Source: Magicicada septendecula
Lineage: Eukaryota; Arthropoda; Insecta; Hemiptera; Cicadidae
Reading direction: 5' to 3'
Assembly (NCBI GenBank): GCA_034769895.1
Contig: CM068371.1
Location: 407,261,969 to 407,325,968 of the forward strand
Length of the DNA stretch: 64,000 bases
Positions 1 to 10,887 of the stretch are shown in pieces. Made by a program: the position numbers and the translations under genes. A model generated the notes under the pieces. It saw only the letters and a list, made by a program, of their open reading frames with translations. It had not been told where the DNA came from and made no database searches. How positions within the stretch are numbered: the first letter of the stretch is position 1; the number at the start of each line of letters is the position of its first letter.

Positions 1-589
1 TTTATAATGCAATTTAAATAAAGTAAAATGTTTAATGTATGAATAATAAATGTTAAATGAATTTAAAAGGTTTAAATTAAATAATTAAATTAATTGGAGG
101 TAATTATGAATTTTCTAGTGTAATCTTCAATGAGCATATATAGGTAAAATGTTGTAAAAGATGGAGTTTGGGTGATAATTGTTTCAATAAGGCATTTAAG
201 TCAGTCAAAGGTAATTTTAATGGGTGTTAGAGAAAATAAGAATTTTGGAATAAAAGTAATACAGAAACGGGGTTAATAGTAGGGACACAGTAGCGGGAGT
301 ACATGTATGTAGAGAAAGTGAGTGAGGTAAATGGAGAGTAAATAGAGGGTACATATATTTTGTAGTGAGGGTGGAGGTGTAAGGAGTCAGCAACGCAAGA
401 CGTTGTGGCGGGAGGTGAATAGTTTTAAATGGAGTTTGGCGGAGTTACCTGGGAAAGGGCCAAGAACTAATAAGGAAATGAGTATACGGGAAGGGAACAC
501 ACATCCTAGGTACAAAGAGGGTAGCAGGTATTTTATTATAAGTGGGGAAGGATTTAAGTGGAGTTAGAGAAATTAGGGAGGTAAATATT

Positions 590-720
590 TTTGAGAGATT
601 GGTGTCACCCTATGTAAATCCGTTAGTGGTTGTTAGAAGTAAGAAGGGGGTAAGGTTATATTTAAATGCCAATTCAATAAATCAAATCATGGTGAATGAC
701 TGAAAATCACCCAAACTAAT
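590..720 (+). pseudogene. Reverse transcriptase fossil (Ty3/gypsy type)
   Basis: One forward frame reads a typical first block of a Ty3/gypsy reverse transcriptase. A Ser-Pro-Tyr-Val-Asn-Pro-Leu-Val-Val-Val run is followed by a Lys-Lys-Gly and Arg-Leu segment and an Asn-Gln-Ile-Met-Val-Asn-Asp ending, then a stop. The corresponding 14941-15070 stretch of the next copy shows the same block with more damage. The YxDD catalytic block was not found downstream, so only a short piece of pol survives. The identification rests on recalled family motifs. Confidence 0.6.
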
Positions 721-1300
721 TAGGGATGAAAATGTTAAACAGAAATTCATAGTGTAAATGTAATAATAAATGAAATGTGATGTAAAATGAATGTTGATAA
801 TAAATTTGAAATTTTGGGGAATCTAATTGTAGTAAATGATAAATAATTAAAGGTTGATATACAAAGAGTTAATAGAAAGTTCAAGTTGTAATGTTAATAA
901 TTTTCTATACAAATTATTTAAATGTGAAATGTTTGTTGTCTAATGGGATAATGAACATGTGTACGCACCCAGTATTTTGCTAAAGGCAACCCAGTATGTA
1001 TGTAAGGGGAGACATATCGGTTGAGGATCTGGTATGGTATAAGGCCAGTTTTGGAATTTTATTGGGAATGTTACAAGGTTAGGTGGTACTGTGGTGAGTA
1101 CCTGTCCGACTTTACGGTGTTGGGATCTCGAACAGAGAAGTCCAGTAATATCGTCCAGGTGCAGCCATGGTCGACGAGCTAGGGGGGTAGTTTACCCATG
1201 ATGTGTTAAGAAATTAAAGGGGGGTTGTTGGCACCATATCCTCACTGATCCTCTTAGGGTTTAGCAATGAGAGTTTTTCTGTTTCGGCAGAAAACCTCTC

Positions 1301-1316
1301 ATTGGGGGGGGGGTAT
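1301..1316 (+). promoter_or_regulatory. Polypurine tract before LTR A
   Basis: A run of ten G residues with flanking ATT and TAT lies directly before the TGTAAC start of LTR A. The same arrangement occurs at 16341-16350 and, on the minus strand, at 19507-19518. This is the position and base composition expected for the plus-strand DNA primer of an LTR retrotransposon. Confidence 0.8.
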
Positions 1317-2687
1317 TGTAACTGTACAAACCGATGGGGATTTGTACATTGAATCTTTTCAATTTTATTTAACCAACTATAGCGTCGAGACTATCGCGGC
1401 CCGGCACAGGAATGTGAAGTTAGCAACTAGGGTCCGATTTCACACACAAGAGCGCGCACCATCGGCCAACGTTCTCACGATAACGGCACGTAGGTATAAA
1501 TTCCTTCTCGCCTAAGTGCGCAGAGAACAAAGGCAGTCGGCAGCATACATTCAACCTAGTCAGACATGATAACCGTAGCCTCGGAATTTCGGTAGGCCGA
1601 AGCGATTAAAGAAGCTGACCTACCGAACTTATTGACATGTGTGAAAGAAGATTAAAACGAAGGAAGAGATAGATACGGCGGGCGAATGAGTTAATCTGTA
1701 CCAATAAGAAAAGTTCGTTGGGAGATGGAAAAAGTGAAAGTGACCTACGAGTGATGGCGGAACTCTGTGGATAACACGTGCAGTTAAGTACAGTGACAAA
1801 TTTAGCCGTTGGCCAAAAGTTTAAAAGTAAACATGAATTGTTTCTAAAGAGATCTCTAAAATAGGGGTGTGGGTAAAAGATCTGTAAAGAATGAAAGTGT
1901 GAGCAAATGAGCAAATACTGGGTTGTCAAATAAAAATAAAAGGTATACCGCTTAGTTGAATTAGTAAATTTTGTTTTCTTAAATGTTTAACGTATAATAT
2001 TATAGAGTTGATAAGGCAAAGAATTTGATGAACTGTTAAGAGTTACAAACAGAGAATAATTAACTTTTAAAATGAATATAAATAAAATGGATTAATAGTG
2101 TAACCATGCGTTAAGTGAATTATTACTCCAAATTAACATCACCTATCCCGTATTGAAAATTTCGCCTAACGAACCTGGTAAGTAATTGAATTCTAAGAGG
2201 TGAAAGTGTTTTAAGGTCTCCATATCTGTCCTTTAAAGATATTGGTGGCGACCTATAAGTAATTTGGAGTCTTCCGTTTTGGTAAGTCAGGGTAGCGTGT
2301 AATCATGGTGAGTGCGTAAAAAGATCACTCGAGGTAAGTAGAAGTCACGTGGGGGAAATTGGTAAAAAGTAATAGAACGTAACAAATGGCGATCCCTGCC
2401 AGTATAACTCAGATGAATTTATTCATATGGGTTCATATAGGCCTGATTTGAAGTACGAAATAGGTGGTGATAATAGGCGGTTTTTGTAATAGTAAAAATT
2501 ACGAGATTTGTGATTTAGTGGTTGAAGCAGAATACGTAAAAATTTACGTAACATATGCAGAATAAGATTTTGTGAGGTAAAGTTTACGAGGTGTTGATCA
2601 ATTGTGCATGTTAGATTACACATAAGATGGCAAACATCATGAGTTCTATTATTAATTAAAATGTGGTAAAGGGTTTGTACGATTACA
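1317..2687 (+). repeat. LTR A (family 1)
   Basis: It starts with TGTAAC after a polypurine tract and ends with GTACGATTACA before a TGGCGC primer-site-like sequence, so both TG/CA termini are in place. The last 45 bp or so match the end of LTR B (16351-17434), but the middle is not recognisably similar. A perfect 8-bp inverted repeat (TGTACAAA 1323-1330, TTTGTACA 1341-1348) sits at its start. Length is 1371 bp. The 107-codon minus-strand frame at 1606-1929 inside it shows no family resemblance. Confidence 0.8.
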
Positions 2688-2689
2688 TT

Positions 2690-2709
2690 TGGCGCTCAAA
2701 CTCTGACAG
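2690..2709 (+). promoter_or_regulatory. Primer binding site of family 1 element
   Basis: TGGCGCTCAAACTCTGACAG begins two bases after the CA end of LTR A. The first ten bases match the equivalent site in every unit of the 24-64 kb array. The primer tRNA cannot be named from this; a TGGCGC start resembles lysine-tRNA sites but the following bases differ. Confidence 0.65.
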
Positions 2710-2919
2710 TTTTTACAAATTCCATTTTGTACAAACCACACTTACTCGTGGGTATGAGTGTGATTTGGAGGTTAAATGGTAATGCGTACTAACTACGTAT
2801 AAAAAAGTGATGTTAAGTTATAGTTAAGTGGTACTTATGTTATACTATATTGAATAATACTGAATACATTTAAGATTGATTTTTTTTATGTAGAATAAAA
2901 TCTCATAAATAAGATAAAA

Positions 2920-3324
2920 ATGGATAATAATGAAAATAAAATCAGTATGATTGATGTAACTGTCATGGGGGAGGTAGAAATGAATTTAGACCCTATACGG
3001 TCAAAGAAAGCATTGTAAACGAATCAGATGATATAAATGATTCAGGAATGGAGACAACTCCAAGCCAAATAGACGAAAATAATTTAACACAATCTGTAAT
3101 AATTAGTGAGGCGGGAGCAAATTCCACTCCCGTAGCAACTAAAATAAGAGAAAAAGAGTTGTCAATAAATGACTTATTTAATCTTATCAATAAACGTTTC
3201 GATGATAACGATATTAAATTCGAAGTGCAAAACAGCAAATTTGATGTTCAGAATAGTAAATTTGATAAAATAGATAGTCGTTTTGATGAGATGAATACAC
3301 AAAATGTTAAGTTCGAAGATATAT
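2920..3324 (+). pseudogene. Gag-like coiled-coil protein, left part (interrupted)
   Basis: A plausible start is the ATG at 2920, whose frame stops at 3016-3018. The coiled-coil frame continues in another register, openly from 3048. The readable part has a polar N-terminus and then short repeats of the type Ser-Lys-Phe-Asp with Gln-Asn spacing (about 3200-3320), as in the coiled-coil N-terminal domains of some insect gypsy-like Gags. It is cut at 3324 by the gypsy insertion and resumes at 12753. Direct joining across the insertion does not keep the frame, so it was already broken or has decayed since. Confidence 0.6.
3321..3324. repeat. Target site duplication of the gypsy element, left copy
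   Basis: ATAT lies immediately before the TGCTACGACAGC start of the 5' LTR and is repeated at 12749-12752 immediately after the TAACA end of the 3' LTR. A 4-bp duplication is usual for Ty3/gypsy integrases. Confidence 0.85.
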
Positions 3325-3541
3325 TGCTACGACAGCACAGAACAATCTACGCGTTTATCGAATATGCCAGAAGGATCTCGATGTAAGCGTGTGGTGTACG
3401 TGCTACTAGACGCATTTTGCGAGAATTTTCTCGACTGTGCCGGGCTTCGCTCGGGCGCTCGGACTGTGTCAAGGCCGTAGTAATTACGTAGTTCACGAGA
3501 GATAAGACGCAGTTTGGAAGCTTCTGGTGTGTGAGCGTGAC

Positions 3542-3605
3542 TATAAATACATCGGGTAGCGACCTTAGTTTTCAGTTCCATGCGAGATATTGGTTAGTGC
3601 GGTTC
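3542..3605 (+). promoter_or_regulatory. Core promoter in the gypsy 5' LTR (TATA, Inr, DPE)
   Basis: TATAAATA at 3542-3549 is followed by TCAGTT at 3572-3577, an arthropod-type initiator whose A (3574) lies 32 bases after the TATA start. At +28 to +32 (3601-3605) the bases GGTTC fit the downstream promoter element pattern RGWYV. The same elements occur in the 3' LTR at 12382-12445. The spacing makes a functional RNA polymerase II start likely. The 5' copy is now separated from gag by the secondary insertion. Confidence 0.7.
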
Positions 3606-3679
3606 GAGAGTATTAGTGCGATATATTTCCAGAGCGGTTCGAGTTATTACTGTGTACGTTGTAGTAATACAAAACTGTC

Positions 3680-3703
3680 GTGTGTGTGTGTGTGTGTGTG
3701 TGT
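3680..3703. repeat. (TG)n microsatellite
   Basis: About twelve uninterrupted TG dinucleotides lie near the left end of the nested insertion. Confidence 0.95.
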
Positions 3704-4578
3704 ATTAAAATATTTATTTAACGTGTAGTTGTTAGTTTTAGTTGTTAGTTTTGTCGAACGTAAATTGTGTCGTTCGGAAGCGTCTGGTAGCCTGCGTGCC
3801 TTACTGTCCCTTCTCGCACTCTTAGTAATTCCGGGTAGGCGCCAAATTGTTTTTCTTGAACACAATTAAAAGTTTTTATTGGTATAGTATGGTGATTTGT
3901 TATCGAAAATTCGAATAGTTCGCCGTCTGGCTTGTAACTGATTCTCGTGTGAGTGGGGGAACACGTGTTGCCAACTGGAATTAATGTTGGTTATGTCGAC
4001 CCACTGCTAGTAAACAAAACATACACAATATTTTCTACAAATAAATACTGGACAGTTTGTTATCAGTACGCACTTTTTTATTACGCTTTTGCTTGTTAAT
4101 TATCGTTAACGCTTCATAAAAATAATAACGGTTATAATAAAATTTTAGTCTCGGCAATATAATCTCTCGCTCTGCGGAGCGCTAGGTTGGCAGTGCAATG
4201 TTTACAATTGACTCTGGTTATTATTTTACAAAATAAATCTGTCAATTGGGTTCTTTTAAGTACGAAACAGAGGTTTACATAACAAGATAACAAAATTAGG
4301 ACATATCATTAAAAGTTTGTGATCCTTAAAATTACACAAGGTTTGCTATAAATTAAATATTGTGGTGTTGGAGTGTGACAGTGTAGTTGTGTAACATAGG
4401 TTATCATGTGTTCATTCAATGTTTACAAAGTTATTTCTTTATTTTATCAATCCTTGAAAATATATTCAGTGATAGTGAGAGTTTTATTATATGGTTAGAA
4501 TTTTTTGAAAGAGAATTTGTTTTATAATAATCAAAGAAATTCAGCAATACTCAACATTAGTCGATATGATGGGTATTG

Positions 4579-4782
4579 TCAGTCGTCCATGTAAAGTAAT
4601 GGGCCGATGTAGATTCTTCCTACTTCTGGTCTTGGGCTCAAAAATTGGTTGTCATCTTCTTCAAGTTGAACTACTGGTATTTTCCGGTCATCTGGATTAA
4701 TTCCGAGCTGGTCCTTGGTGTATATTAGTTGTAATGGCCCCTCATCTGTTGTACTGCCACTCCTTCTCAAATTTGTGGGCAC
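4579..4782 (-). other. 67-codon ORF of unknown status inside the nested insertion
   Basis: Starting from an ATG on the minus strand, the frame has balanced composition, with several Asp, Glu, Pro and Arg residues and no low-complexity tract. It is richer in G+C than its surroundings. It might be a piece of a captured exon or a short LTR-borne ORF, but nothing identifies it and chance is possible. It overlaps an unrelated plus-strand frame. Confidence 0.2.
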
Positions 4783-7157
4783 TTATACGTTTTTTCTGTT
4801 GAAAATTTGGGCCCTTCACGGCGTGGCGTCTCTCCAGTTTAGCGTCACTACAAAAGTCTTGTTCCTAACTGAAATTAGTCAATATTCGGTTGTTGTCATT
4901 GTTACTCAAAGTTTTTGATTGGCTGAAATTGGCTAAAGAGTATTGTTAGGGTATTTGAATTTTTATTTAAACTGGTTACAGATCTTCTAAATGCAATTAA
5001 TCTTCAGTACTCCCTTTTTAGTAGTAAATATTATCACCACTGTTCATATTTTGGCTCAAGGATTAATTTGACATCCAATATTATAGTGTTCACTTAGGTA
5101 TCAACATTTTGACAGTTTTGTTAATTTTATTTAATTATTCTGTTTTCTTAATTTACATTATTATCATAATATTTCTGCCTTAACATGATTGTCTATTTGT
5201 ATTTCATAGTTTATGTGGTTTAGTCTTCCTAATGTCAGTGTTTAATTCTATAAAATTGAAGTTTTTTGTTGTTGACAGTTGGGAATTTGCATAGGCTTAA
5301 ACAGCAATTGATTATTTTTCTTTAATTACTGATATTACATTTTATTCTCCTTGTAATGGGTCCTGGTTGTTTGAATACAAGATTCTGTTCATTTGTTCAA
5401 TGTTTAAGTCGGTTCTTGTAGTTGTGTGTAATTTTATTGTTTCCCTATATTAATTTGTCTGTCATAACTCATTTTCAGTGTCATTGTATTTGAATGTATG
5501 GTTTGTTTCTTGTTTACTGGTTCCTGTTGGTTTTAAAATCTTATTTCTTATAACATATAACACAACATCTAATGGTTTTAACAATTCCCATAGCTATAAT
5601 TCTTATCATTTAAACATAATTATTTAGAACATAAACCTTATTCATTAAAACATAATTCTTATTCATTTAACACATACTTATTTGAAACATATTGTCCACT
5701 CATACTCTTCAGTGAGTAATAATTATTTTATAGTGTCATCATAGGAAAACAAACATATAAACATTGATTATCTTTTAGATTGTAATAGAAAATCCTTACC
5801 TAAATGACACAATTATTTGACCTTGTGTCATTAATTATGTAACCTTATCCTATTTTACTATCTTTTACTAAATCATATACTGATTATTGAGTGTTTTTAT
5901 AATTCAATTTTATAGAAACTCTCTATATGGTGATTTAACACTAATAGTCTATGTTTCTTAAATTTCCTAACACTATGAATTGTCCCTTAGGCCTACAATA
6001 TTAATTAACACACATAACTTATCACTTATAAACTTGAACACTGCTTTATCAGTGTTTTTATCACTTTTTAATGGGGTTTTATTCTCACTTTGGGGTATTC
6101 ACTAACACCTTACACTCAATCTTCTTTTAGTGTTACTGGTGGGTTAATATTACTGTATTGCTTACTAAAAAATTCTCTTTCTTACATCTATTTAGAAAAT
6201 GTTCACCATCATTACAATTTACTACTCTCATTTTATCGTGTTTTATTGTACCACTGATATTTTAGTATTATGCTAATGTGATTTGTCATAGTTTACTCTA
6301 TCTAGTTTGGGTTATTGTGCCCTTCTATATATTAAGTACTCAATGATTAGTATCTCTAACTTGTCTGTCCTTACAATTATTAATATTATATACAATTTTC
6401 ATTAGTGAGTCTATTTCTTTGGTTTAATACACGTTTTGTATCTCTTCTTAGTTCACTTTCTTTTATCATACATTATACGTCACTTCCTTAGTGTTGTGGC
6501 TGATTGTATCATTACACTTCCATGTTAATTGTCTGTTAGTCACTATTCTTCTTATTTACACTTATGTTGGTGCAGTGGCTATTTCTAGTCCATTTGCAGT
6601 TGTCTTCATTCATGTTATTCTTGGTCCTTTGGGGCTAGTTCTACTCTCTCACTTACCATCTATTGGGCTATTCAGGTTAAATCGTCTTATTTATGTATTT
6701 ACCATTTTGGTTTGGTTGTTTGTTATTACTTTATTAATATAAGTTACTGTTCTGACTACCTTGATATGTCTGATCGTTTTATTATTCTGATTCACCCATT
6801 CTTCTATTCTAATTCATCCCTTTTTATTCTAGTGTTAATGACTAAATAATTTATCTGGTCATGTTTTCTTCATTATGGTTAGGTGAAGATATGTACCATT
6901 ACAACGTTCAAGTAATTATTATTGAAGTGTTGTGTTTTATAATCAGACGGTATAATTGTAATACAATTGAGTTTTAATATTTGTGGACATTTTATTATGT
7001 GTGTACAATTTTCATTTGATTTGTTGTAGAGACTGTGTTGTTAATTACGAACTATTTTTACTGTAACAATTAAAGGTGTGATTAGTGACTTAATTGGTGT
7101 CTTGTACTTATTTTGTTTCCACTGTACCTACGACGATCAAATAGACCGTCATAACAG

Positions 7158-7175
7158 TGGTGTCAGAACTGGGAT
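7158..7175 (+). promoter_or_regulatory. Primer binding site of gypsy element (tRNA-Leu type)
   Basis: TGGTGTCAGAACTGGGAT starts one base after the 5' LTR. It is complementary, with one mismatch, to the 3' end expected of a leucine tRNA (CCCACTTCTGACACCA type). Leucine-tRNA primers are known from several insect gypsy lineages such as micropia. The tRNA assignment is from recalled sequence. Confidence 0.7.
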
Positions 7176-8063
7176 AGAACGGTTAACAGTGGAAACAGTG
7201 GACGCTTTGTACAAGATGAGTGTGATTCGTAATTAATCAGTAAACATGGATCCCAGTCAGATGATGGAAGCTTTACAAACACTGCTGTGGCAGACACAGG
7301 GAGAAGCAGAAAGACGACAAAAAGAAGAACGAATACAAGAAAGGGAAGAAGCTGAGGAATGTCAGAAAGCACTAATGCTACAAACAGAAGAAAGACAAAA
7401 AGAGGAACGTAAGCAGGAGGCAGAGGAACGTAAACGTGAAGCAGGTGACATTAAAGCATTAATTCATGAACAAAAGCAGATGCAAGAACATACTACCGCA
7501 GAATTGGGTCTCCTACGTGGTGACATAGGTGAATTACGAGGTGAGCTCAACAATCAGATTACCAGAATATCTGACGTAGAAGAATCCATGTCAAATAAAA
7601 TAGCTAAAGTAGAAAAATCTGTTTTGACTGTGGAAGAAGTTATGTCAACAAAAATATCTGCAGTAGAAAACTCAATGGCAAACATAAGAGAACAAATTAA
7701 AATTGAAGTTGAACAGTGCATGAAGATTCAACCAAAACAAATTTCTGAACAGACTGTACCACTGATCAAGACAGAAAAAGACATGGAAAATAAGTTAACA
7801 GAGAAAGTCACTTTGCCTGCAGTAGGGACAGTTCATGTCAAAGCTCCAACCTTTGACGGAAGCAGTCACTGGGCAACGTACCTCCGCCAATTTGAAGCTG
7901 CTGCATGCGCAAATAATTGGACAGAAAAAGACAAGGCTGTTTCACTTGTTCTTGCATTAAAAGGACCCGCGGCAGAACTACTACAGAAAGTGCCACCTGA
8001 CAGCCAGAACACCTATGCCGAGTTGATAAAAGCTCTGGAATTACGGTATGGTGATAAACATTT

Positions 8064-8083
8064 GCGAGATGTGGCGAGATGTG
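8064..8083 (+). repeat. 10-bp tandem duplication in gag
   Basis: GCGAGATGTG occurs twice in direct succession (8064-8073, 8074-8083). Taking out one copy would restore a single gag reading frame, so this duplication explains the frame break. Confidence 0.9.
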
Positions 8084-8517
8084 TACTGCACCCAGTTGAG
8101 AGCAAGACGACAGCATACCGGGGAAAATCTTCAAGAGTTTGAAGCAAGTATCGACAGACTAATTAGACTGGCCTATCCTGAAGCGCCAGAAGATTTTCGA
8201 ACGCGTTTTGCGATGCAGACATTTACTGCCGGTGTCCGAGATAACGAACTACAGCAAGTGTTACGAATGGCAAGACACCAGAACAGTGCGGACGCCCTGG
8301 TACATGCTTTGCAATTTGAGGCCGCCAAATCAGCGTCTGGTTGGACAAGTCATAAAGTGCGCGCGCTAAAAGATCGCGACGGCACAGACGATGAGGAAGA
8401 AGAACAAGGAACAGAGACTCGACGGTCGGCGCCACAGAATAAAATAAGAAAGGATGGAAGACCGAAGTGTTATCGATGCGGGAAACCTGGACATCTACAA
8501 CGAGATTGTCGGGTTAG

Positions 8518-8545
8518 AATTCAGCAGCAGGGAAACGAGCAATAG
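8518..8545 (+). promoter_or_regulatory. gag/pol overlap with -1 frameshift slip site
   Basis: The pol frame opens after a stop at 8515-8517 and overlaps the end of gag by 28 nt, in the -1 register. Within the overlap, G GGA AAC (8530-8536) is in the correct zero-frame phase for a canonical X XXY YYZ slippery heptamer. Gag stops six bases further on, at 8543. The pol frame has no nearby ATG; its first near-cognate codon is GTG at 8563. This supports synthesis of Pol as a Gag-Pol fusion by -1 frameshifting. A downstream stem or pseudoknot was not tested. Confidence 0.7.
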
Positions 8546-10887
8546 TCGGTGCAACGGGGCGTGTGCTGACTAACTGGAGTAACGAAGCCCATAGAGAATA
8601 CGCAATTTCTACGCTTCAGAAAGTAACTAACAGCGGGAGCTTGGTAGTTACTGGATTTGTTCAAGAAAGGCCAACCTCGGTTACAGTTGACACAGGCGCA
8701 ACAATTTCTATTGTGCGCCTCGACGTGGTGAAAGATCTCAAGCCAATCTGGTGCTCTTGCAGCTTGCGAACAGCTACTGGACGCCCTGTAAAAGTGTATG
8801 GAAAAGTGGAGATACACCTACGCCTCGGTCGACTTGAGTTTAATCATCAAGTACTTGTTGCAGACATTGTGGATGAAGCAATTCTTGGTGTGGACGTTAT
8901 GAACGCATACGGATTTATAGTCGACTTCAAAAACAATGTCTTGAGAATCGGAGGCGAAGAGGTAATGCTATCAACAATGACGACAGCAGAAAAATCGATG
9001 GACGTCATAAACCAAGTGGCCGTAACTGTTCCGCCAAACTCCGAAAAGATCATCATTGTTAGAACTGCGGTAGATACTAGGGGCAATCAGTGCTCTATAT
9101 TCGAACCCCAGGTAGTCAGCACACCGGGAATACTAATTGCCAGAAGTTTAGTAAAACCTGACGAAACCGGAAATGTACCTATTAGAGTGGCGAATATTTT
9201 GGATCAAGCTATCACTTTACAGAGCAATACGCTCCTAGGCAAATTGACTCCTGTGGCCTGGGTAGCCGGAATAACGCAACGAAGACCCAGTTCTTCGGAT
9301 ACTTCTAAATTACCAGAGGAACTGCAAGAATTATTGAACATAACTTCTAACGACCTCTCAAGTGGTGAGGTAAAAGAACTCGGACAGTTTTTACACGAAT
9401 TCAAAGATTGTTTTGCAGTTCGGGGACAGTCACTGGGAAGAACCTCTCTTGTGCAACATCGCATCAATACCGGGGACACAACACCGATACGCCAACCTCC
9501 TCGAAGGCCTCCATTATATAAACAAGAGGAGATGTCTCGGTTAGTACAGGACATGTTGACAGAGGGAGTAATCGAACCTTCGTCAAGTGCTTGGTCTTCC
9601 CCTGTAGTGCTGGTAGCGAAGAAGGATGGTGGATTGCGTTTCTGCGTAGACTACCGGAGGTTAAATGACGTTACAAAGAAAGACTGCTATCCATTACCTC
9701 GCGTTGACGATACACTCGACACGTTGTCCGGAGCACAGTGGTTTTCCACATTGGACCTGAAGAGTGGATATTGGCAAGTGGGTCTTCATCAAGAAGACAA
9801 GGAAAAGACCGCTTTCTCTACCCAAAGTGGCTTATTCCAATTTAACGTCATGCCATTTGGACTCTGTAATGCACCGGCAACATTTGAGAGATTGATGGAC
9901 CTGATACTCCGAGGCCTGACGTGGAAAACTTGCCTTGTTTACTTAGACGATGTCATAGTGATCGGGAAGACTTTCGAAGATCATTTGGAAAACCTTAAGG
10001 AAGTTCTAACTAGAATTCACGGTGCACAACTGAAGCTGAGCCAGAAGAAGTGTTCTCTATTCCAGAAGGAAGTACAGTATTTGGGCCATCTGGTTTCGGC
10101 AGAGGGCGTTAGCATGGATCCTAATAAAGTAGACACCGTAAGAGACTGGCCAGTTCCGAAGAATAAACACGAAGTTCGGAGTTTCCTGGGGTTATGCTCA
10201 TATTACCGACGTTTTGTGAAAGGCTTCGCTACTATTGCTAAACCACTACATGAGCTAACGGAAAATAAACGAAACTTCCAATGGTCGAGAGAGTGTGAAC
10301 AAGCATTTAGAATGTTGAAGATTGCATTGTGTTCGCAGCCAATTCTCGCTTTTCCAGCTTCAGAAGGGAAGTACATCGTAGACACAGACGCAAGCAATAC
10401 TGGTCTAGGAGCAGTTTTGTCTCAAGTGCAGAACGGTGAAGAACGAGTAATAGCGTATTACAGCAAGACGCTTTCTAAACCAGAGAGAAATTATTGTGTT
10501 ACAACAAGAGAGTTGTTGGCAATTGTCAGAGCTTTGGAGCACTTCCATAAATACCTCTATGGGAGAGAGTTTTCACTACGTACCGACCATGCTGCACTTG
10601 CATGGCTCTTGAGATTTAAAAATCCGGAAGGACAGTTGGCATGGTGGCTCGAACGTTTGCAAGAGTACAACTTCAAGGTACAACATCGGCGGAGGCGCCT
10701 GCACGGTAATGCAGATGGCTTATCACGAAGACCATGCCCGGAAGACTGCCGACATTGCCACAGAAAGGAAGAACAAAATCCAAGCGAACATGTTCAAGCC
10801 ATCACTGTAGATTTCCTGGCTGATGGCTGGACAACACAAGACTGTCGACAAGAACAGATGACTGATGAAGACATTGGACGATCTTGA
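8518..10887 (+). pseudogene. pol: pol of gypsy element: protease, reverse transcriptase, RNase H
   Basis: Residue numbers count from the GTG at 8563. The aspartic protease active site Asp-Thr-Gly is at 43-45. Reverse transcriptase includes the Ser-Pro-Val-Val-Leu-Val block near 346, the Asp-Leu-Lys-Ser-Gly-Tyr-Trp block near 398 and the catalytic Tyr-Leu-Asp-Asp near 460. RNase H has its first Asp near 607 (Asp-Thr-Asp-Ala-Ser), the Arg-Glu-Leu-Leu Glu near 650, the Arg-Thr-Asp-His Asp near 676 and the Asn-Ala-Asp-Gly Asp near 718. All catalytic residues looked for are present. The frame ends early at 10887 because of a one-base shift near 10880. The integrase part follows in another frame, so the polyprotein is broken only at its C-terminal third. 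Confidence 0.93.

Larger units (their letters stand above)
1..1316 (+). mobile_element. 3' internal part of a decayed LTR retroelement (family 1, upstream tandem copy)
   Basis: This stretch aligns by eye along its length with 14347-16350, so it is the 3' end of another internal region of the same family. The downstream copy is about 0.7 kb longer, the extra sequence lying roughly between 15130 and 15990. It ends in a polypurine tract followed by LTR A. It holds a reverse transcriptase fossil (about 590-720) and a block before the tract (about 955-1316) that is conserved with 15992-16350 and, inverted, with 19507-19880. No intact ORF is present; the 82-codon frame at 1267-1515 runs across the tract and LTR start and is not a gene. 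Confidence 0.8.
3660..6903 (-). mobile_element. LTR-like insertion (probable solo LTR) inside the gypsy 5' LTR
   Basis: It interrupts the gypsy 5' LTR and is flanked by ACGT on both sides (3656-3659 and 6904-6907). Its ends are TGTAGTAAT and ATTACA, so TG/CA termini are present. Read on the minus strand it starts TGTAATGGTACA, close to the start of the minus-strand LTR at 19506 (TGTAACGGTACA), which sets the orientation. A complication is a primer-site-like TTTGGCGCC on the minus strand at 3838-3846. The LTR proper may therefore be 3848-6903, with 188 bp of leader attached. No conserved gene is inside. Confidence 0.75.
3325..7156 (+). repeat. 5' LTR of gypsy element, split by a secondary insertion
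   Basis: The left part (3325-3659) and right part (6908-7156) together match 12165-12748 base for base in length, 584 bp. It starts TGCTACGACAGC and ends CATAACA, one base before the primer site at 7158. Between the parts lies a 3244-bp insertion plus a 4-bp ACGT duplication. Five of the seven differences from the 3' LTR are CpG in the 3' copy and TpG or CpA here (3392, 6933, 6998, 7139, 7151). Confidence 0.95.
7246..8545 (+). pseudogene. gag: gag of gypsy element (frameshifted by a 10-bp duplication)
   Basis: The ATG at 7246 has A at -3 and G at +4. The first 110 residues or so are Glu/Gln/Arg-rich coiled coil. A second helical stretch follows to about residue 185. A capsid-like domain then begins near residue 200 (Pro-Thr-Phe-Asp-Gly, then a Trp-containing helix). 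The frame breaks at 8064-8083, where GCGAGATGTG is present twice in tandem, and stops at 8142. The correct frame continues from 8084 to the TAG at 8543-8545. It contains the rest of capsid and a zinc knuckle of pattern C-X2-C-X4-H-X4-C (about 8467-8508). Gag packages the element RNA in cytoplasmic particles; this copy cannot make it full length. Confidence 0.9.

Noticed and set aside
3680-3703. Telomere-like or CRISPR-like short repeat
   Set aside because: It is a plain TG microsatellite; no spaced direct repeats of CRISPR type were found anywhere in the window.
6491-6742. Hydrophobic 83-codon ORF in the nested insertion, membrane-protein-like
   Set aside because: T-rich sequence gives Leu/Ile/Val/Phe by chance; no start context, family match or conserved copy.
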